From assembly GCA_028702415.1 (NCBI GenBank), contig JAQVOT010000027.1:1-10088 (forward strand): 10,088 bases of DNA. Reading direction: 5' to 3'. Below the pieces are notes generated by a model. The model was not told where the DNA came from, did not search any database, and saw nothing but the letters and a program-made list of their open reading frames with translations. Positions 7,095-10,088 of the stretch are shown here, in pieces. This DNA comes from Eubacteriales bacterium. Lineage in GTDB: Bacteria > Bacillota > Clostridia > Peptostreptococcales > Anaerovoracaceae. Numbering within the stretch: position 1 is the stretch's first letter; each line of letters begins with the position of its first letter. A program made the translations under genes and the position numbers.

Positions 7095-7766
7095 TTGGAT
7101 ATTTACATTTGCTCAGTTTGTGGCTATATCTATGACGAAGCAAAAGGCATTCCAGAGGCAGAAATTGCACCAGGCACAGCATGGGAAAATCTGCCAGAGG
7201 ACTGGGTTTGCCCTCTCTGTGGCGCAGCAAAATCAGAATTTGAGAAACAGGGAGAGTCCGCTTCTACTGAAGTCAAGAAAACAACAGCTATCATGGAGCA
7301 GCCTTCTGACATGAAGGAAATGTCTGCATTAGAGGTCAGCGCTCTTTGCACAAATCTTGCGCGTGGTTGCGAAAAACAGTACAAGTCAGAGGAAGCAGAT
7401 CTCTTTAATGATCTTGCCGGGTATTTCAAAAAGGCATCAGCGGCTGCCAAGGCGCCGGATTTTGACCAGATGCTTGCGCTAATTGAAAAAGACCTTGAGG
7501 AAGGATTCCCTAATGCCAATGCTGTAGCGGCTGATGCTCAGGACCGAGGCGCACTCCGAGCGCTGGTTTGGAGCGAGAAGGTTACCCGAATATTAAAGTC
7601 GCTTATGGCTCGTTATCAGAAAGAGGGCGACGCCATGCTGGAAAATACCGGAGTTTACGTCTGCACCATATGTGGATTTGTCTACATAGGAGATACCCTA
7701 CCGGACATTTGTCCTGTATGCAAGGTGCCAAATTGGAAATTTGAAAAGATCGAAGGGAGGTCATGA
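7095..7766 (+). CDS. Rubredoxin-helical-rubredoxin protein
   Basis: This encodes 223 residues from TTG 7095, chosen for AAGGAGGG (7080-7087) seven bases upstream. Residues 3-50 are a classical rubredoxin (C6, C9, C39, C42, with the spacing of electron-carrier rubredoxins). Residues 75-180 are a helical region. Residues 187-220 are a short rubrerythrin-type rubredoxin knuckle (C190, C193, C206, C209). The helical part has none of the usual ExxH di-iron motifs, so it is probably not an active rubrerythrin domain; it may be a scaffold. A protein with two FeCys4 centres could pass electrons from a reductase or ferredoxin to a rubrerythrin. The stop lies two bases before the chosen start of the ferredoxin-rubrerythrin gene, indicating one transcript. 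Confidence 0.8.
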   Translation: MDIYICSVCGYIYDEAKGIPEAEIAPGTAWENLPEDWVCPLCGAAKSEFEKQGESASTEVKKTTAIMEQPSDMKEMSALEVSALCTNLARGCEKQYKSEEADLFNDLAGYFKKASAAAKAPDFDQMLALIEKDLEEGFPNANAVAADAQDRGALRALVWSEKVTRILKSLMARYQKEGDAMLENTGVYVCTICGFVYIGDTLPDICPVCKVPNWKFEKIEGRS

Positions 7767-7768
7767 GA

Positions 7769-8749
7769 ATGTCTAAGAAATATGCTGTAAGAAATATTCG
7801 CTTGTGCACAAAAGACTGCTTGTGCCTCTACGTTTGCCCAACCGGAGCAACAGACACCGAGAATAGCGTCATCGATGTTGATAAGTGTATAGGTTGCGGT
7901 GATTGCGCTGACGCCTGTCCATCCGGTGCGATTTCAATGGTACCTATTGAGTATCCATTGCAGCAGCCTAAAACAGAAGCAGTCATGGGCGTGCTGAAAA
8001 CACTTATGCGTAGCAAGTCGGAACAGGAGAACATCGCTGCCGGGTTACCTGGAAAGCTTGCGGCCGCCATCGAGAAGTCCAACCATATTATGGCTGAGGA
8101 TATTATCCGTGAAGCCGGATATATGCTTCCACAAAGTGATAATGCGATGGCTTTTCTCGAATCACTGATTGATAAAAAGCAACCGGAAGGATTTCCAAAA
8201 GAAACGGTAGAAAAGTTGATAAATGCTTTTAGTAAAGATAAGGAGGACGAAAAAATGAGTGAAAACAAAACAATTGATAACCTTATGGCGGCATTTGCCG
8301 GAGAGGCGCAGGCAAACAGGAAGTATACCGCATATGCAAAGAAAGCTGAAAAAGACGGAAAAATTAATGCGGCAAAATTATTTAGAGCTGCAGCTGATGC
8401 GGAAACCCTTCATGCCCTGAAACACTTTGAAGTGGCTGGGAAAATCGGTTCAACTGCAGATAATCTGAAGGATGGTGTTGCAGGAGAAACTTACGAGTAT
8501 AAGGAAATGTATCCTGACTTTGTAAAGGAAGCTGAAGCTGAAGGGAACAAAGCTGCTCTCATGTCCTTCACATTCGCCATGAAAGCAGAAGAGGTTCACG
8601 CTGGGCTTTATCAGGATGCATTAGAGAATCTTGACCAGACAGAAGAAGTATTTTATTATCTCTGCCCGGTATGCGGAAACATTGAAAAATTTGTTCCGGA
8701 TAGATGCAGCATTTGCGGCGTTCCGGGAGATAAATTTATTAAATACTAA
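7769..8749 (+). CDS. Ferredoxin-rubrerythrin fusion protein
   Basis: This encodes 326 residues from ATG 7769 (GGGAGG at 7755-7760, eight bases upstream; ATG 7763 is too close). Residues 10-60 hold two 4Fe-4S motifs. The second is classical (C40, C43, C46, C50-P); the first is compressed (C13-x3-C17-x-C19-x3-C23-P). A helical linker follows (about 60-160). From residue 163 on lies a complete rubrerythrin. Counted from that Met, its di-iron ligands are E17, E50, H53, E78, E81, E112 and H115, with a C-terminal rubredoxin centre C137, C140, C151, C154. Rubrerythrin reduces hydrogen peroxide to water in anaerobes. A perfect ribosome binding site and ATG lie exactly at the domain border, so a free 164-residue rubrerythrin is probably also made. 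This may be two genes joined by loss of a stop. Confidence 0.85.
   Translation: MSKKYAVRNIRLCTKDCLCLYVCPTGATDTENSVIDVDKCIGCGDCADACPSGAISMVPIEYPLQQPKTEAVMGVLKTLMRSKSEQENIAAGLPGKLAAAIEKSNHIMAEDIIREAGYMLPQSDNAMAFLESLIDKKQPEGFPKETVEKLINAFSKDKEDEKMSENKTIDNLMAAFAGEAQANRKYTAYAKKAEKDGKINAAKLFRAAADAETLHALKHFEVAGKIGSTADNLKDGVAGETYEYKEMYPDFVKEAEAEGNKAALMSFTFAMKAEEVHAGLYQDALENLDQTEEVFYYLCPVCGNIEKFVPDRCSICGVPGDKFIKY
8240..8257 (+). promoter_or_regulatory. Internal ribosome binding site and start codon for rubrerythrin
   Basis: AAGGAGG (8240-8246) is followed after eight bases by ATG (8255-8257), in frame with the fusion and at the beginning of MSENKTIDNL, a typical rubrerythrin N-terminus. Initiation here would give a 164-residue rubrerythrin ending at 8749. 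The site is as strong as any other in the window. Confidence 0.75.
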
Positions 8750-8791
8750 TATTGTTAATAAAACTATGGGAAATTTAAGGAGGTAATTACC

Positions 8792-9097
8792 ATGCCAGAT
8801 TTTGGACATCCATTTTCAGGACTTGCTAAAGAAAAAAAGATTACCAACGCAGAATTGATCAGATCAATTCGTTTTATGGTATCAGCTGAATACGAGGCAA
8901 TTCAACTTTATATGCAATTGGCAGAATCGACTGACAACATATTGGCGAAAGAAGTACTGAAGGACATCGCTGACGAAGAAAGAGTTCATGCCGGAGAGTT
9001 CCTAAGATTGCTGAAGGAACTTGATCCAGAAGAAGAAAAGTTCTACGCCGAAGGCGCTGAAGAAGTAGAAGAGGAAATTGAGAAGTTAAATAAATAG
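8792..9097 (+). CDS. Demi-rubrerythrin-like small ferritin-like protein
   Basis: This encodes 101 residues from ATG 8792, with AAGGAGG (8777-8783) eight bases before. It is a two-helix ferritin-like domain. Helix one contains FMVSAEYEAIQLYMQL (E33, Y40) and helix two DIADEERVHAGEF (E63, H66), one ExxH half-site. Proteins with a single half-site dimerise to complete a di-iron centre. The N-terminus (MPDFGHPFSGL) and the acidic tail (81-98) are not metal-binding motifs. There is no rubredoxin centre. Likely roles are peroxide reduction or iron handling beside the rubrerythrin. Some small ferritin-like proteins are encapsulin cargo, but no shell gene is present here. It is the last gene before a strong terminator. 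Confidence 0.8.
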   Translation: MPDFGHPFSGLAKEKKITNAELIRSIRFMVSAEYEAIQLYMQLAESTDNILAKEVLKDIADEERVHAGEFLRLLKELDPEEEKFYAEGAEEVEEEIEKLNK

Positions 9098-9121
9098 AGT
9101 TTCCGAATGTCTTAGCGATAG

Positions 9122-9177
9122 TTCACACCCCTTTGTCATCAAATCCTTGAGATTTAGATAAGGGGTGTGAATTTTTT
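9122..9177 (+). terminator. Strong rho-independent terminator of the oxidative-stress cluster
   Basis: TTCACACCCCTT (9122-9133) pairs perfectly with AAGGGGTGTGAA (9160-9171), and six T follow (9172-9177). The loop holds a second small hairpin, AAATC (9141-9145) with GATTT (9151-9155). Confidence 0.92.
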
Positions 9178-9190
9178 AATTTATGGAATT

Positions 9191-9207
9191 ATCCCCATCC
9201 GGGGGAT
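9191..9207. promoter_or_regulatory. Candidate metalloregulator operator B1 before cbiM
   Basis: ATCCCC (9191-9196) and GGGGAT (9202-9207) form a perfect dyad around ATCCG, the same centre as in A1 upstream of the membrane pair. It lies about 100 bp upstream of the cbiM -35, immediately after the preceding terminator. Confidence 0.55.
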
Positions 9208-9288
9208 GTTGCATAGAAAAAAATGAAAATGAATCCAACAAGGGCCTATTAAACTAAGGCTTTCTTTGCATCGGATATAGTATATTTT

Positions 9289-9304
9289 TTATCCCCCACA
9301 CAGG
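9289..9304 (+). promoter_or_regulatory. Candidate operator B2 adjoining the cbiM -35
   Basis: TTATCCCCCACACAGG has its C-run starting at 9293, 13 bp before the -35 at 9306. Together with the following CTTG it matches A2 closely. The distance from B1 is about 94 bp centre to C-run, versus about 106 bp for A1-A2, a difference near one helical turn. Confidence 0.5.
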
Positions 9305-9305
9305 C

Positions 9306-9333
9306 TTGCACCATAAAAAATGCATAATATAAT
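9306..9333 (+). promoter_or_regulatory. Promoter of cbiM
   Basis: TTGCAC (9306-9311) and TATAAT (9328-9333) are separated by 16 bp, the same spacer as the membrane-pair promoter. The leader to the cbiM start is about 60 bases, and I see no cobalamin-box motif in it. The 300-base gap 9098-9398 is otherwise filled by the terminator and operator-like motifs described. Confidence 0.65.
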
Positions 9334-9398
9334 TAGGCAATAGGAATTGTATTTTCTATTCCAAGTTGACGGTATTTATTAGAAAAAGGAAAAATATT

Positions 9399-10088
9399 AT
9401 GCATATGGCAGATGCCCTGGTTTCACCGGAGGTTGGCGGAGTGATGATGGCAGCTACCGTTGGTGTTGCTGCATACTCAATTAAAAAGGTTCAAAATGAT
9501 TTGGATGATAAGAAAGTACCTATGATGGGGGTAATGGGTGCGTTTGTCTTTGCAGCCCAAATGATCAATTTTTCTATACCGGCAACCGGATCAAGCGGAC
9601 ACATTGGCGGAGGCATGTTGCTGGCAATAATGCTGGGCCCATACGCGGGATATTTAACCATGACGTCCATTTTATTTATACAGGCATTGTTCTTTGGAGA
9701 TGGGGGCTTGCTTGCCTTCGGATGCAATGCGTTCAATCTGGGATTTTACACTTGCTTTATCGCATATCCACTGATTTACAAATGGATAACACGAAAAGGA
9801 CTAACTTCAGGCCGAATATTCGGCGCTTCAATGGTTTCGTCGATTGTTGGATTGCAAATGGGCGCTTTTAGTGTTGTGTTGGAGACATTGTTTTCAGGGA
9901 AGACAGAATTGCCCTTTGGCACCTTTGTGCTTCTTATGCAGCCAATACATTTGGGAATTGGTCTCGTAGAAGGACTTGTAACGGCAGCTGTGGTGACCTT
10001 TGTCTGGAAGGCGCGCCCGGAGATAAATGAAAACTCTTTAGCACGCAGGGCCATCGGCAGTATACCGATTAAAAAAGTTCTTACGGGA
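9399..10088 (+). CDS. cbiM: CbiM-type substrate-binding membrane component of a cobalt/nickel ECF transporter, 3' end outside the window
   Basis: This encodes 230 residues to the edge with no stop. It begins MHMADALVSP, the CbiM/NikM signature in which the amino terminus and His2 bind the metal, so the start must be ATG 9399; the ribosome binding site (AAAAGGA, 9384-9390) is modest. A further candidate ligand is H68 in TGSSGHIGGG. Multiple hydrophobic segments span the sequence (about 12-27, 43-60, 73-95, 105-128, 140-160, 175-202). The protein captures Co(II) or Ni(II) for uptake with CbiQ/CbiO-type partners, which would be expected downstream. The operator-like motifs suggest metal-dependent control by the CsoR-family sensor. 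Cobalt and nickel specificity cannot be separated here. Confidence 0.9.
   Translation, partial: MHMADALVSPEVGGVMMAATVGVAAYSIKKVQNDLDDKKVPMMGVMGAFVFAAQMINFSIPATGSSGHIGGGMLLAIMLGPYAGYLTMTSILFIQALFFGDGGLLAFGCNAFNLGFYTCFIAYPLIYKWITRKGLTSGRIFGASMVSSIVGLQMGAFSVVLETLFSGKTELPFGTFVLLMQPIHLGIGLVEGLVTAAVVTFVWKARPEINENSLARRAIGSIPIKKVLTG

Noticed and set aside
8792..9097. Encapsulin cargo ferritin
   Set aside because: No shell protein gene is in the window and no clear targeting peptide was recognised, so only a demi-rubrerythrin-like call is supported.
9181..9398. Cobalamin or NiCo riboswitch upstream of cbiM
   Set aside because: No B12-box or NiCo consensus segments could be recognised. The conserved motifs lie upstream of a good promoter, so they would not be in its transcript; DNA operators fit better.

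Overview
The window reads as chromosomal DNA of a low-to-mid GC, anaerobic Firmicute, most likely a Clostridia member. The reasons are strong AAGGAGG ribosome binding sites, TTG starts, a rubrerythrin/rubredoxin oxidative-stress set, and a CbiM-type metal uptake gene. No rRNA, tRNA or CRISPR was seen.

Region 1 (1-620) is accessory DNA. It holds the 3' tail of a group II intron, an imperfect inverted repeat, four direct repeats of about 22 bp, and a small DUF7662-like gene.

Region 2 (660-2212) looks like a metal-response locus. It has a CsoR/RcnR-family sensor with a histidine-rich N-terminus, then an overlapping pair of small membrane proteins of unknown function, closed by a terminator. The control region of the pair shares a distinctive layout with the control region of cbiM at the far end of the window (9181-9333). 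Each has a C-tract/G-tract dyad, a second C-tract motif whose C-run begins exactly 13 bp before a -35 element, and a -35/-10 pair with a 16-bp spacer. I infer that the sensor, the membrane pair and the Co/Ni transporter form one regulon. This is the most interesting signal here.

Region 3 (2213-3670) is less tidy. It holds a SAM-dependent methyltransferase whose only canonical start lies in the T-tract of the preceding terminator, a strong terminator, a short minus-strand C-terminal remnant, and a 5'-truncated M28 peptidase.

Region 4 (3680-9177) is a peroxide/oxygen defence cluster: a PerR-like repressor, catalase-peroxidase KatG, a DUF454 membrane protein, a rubredoxin-helical-rubredoxin protein, a ferredoxin-rubrerythrin fusion with a perfect internal ribosome binding site, and a demi-rubrerythrin-like protein. 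It ends in a strong terminator. KatG would remove peroxide directly. The iron-sulfur and rubredoxin proteins could deliver electrons to the rubrerythrin di-iron sites for reductive peroxide removal.

Region 5 (9178-10088) is the cbiM control region and the start of cbiM, which runs off the right edge.
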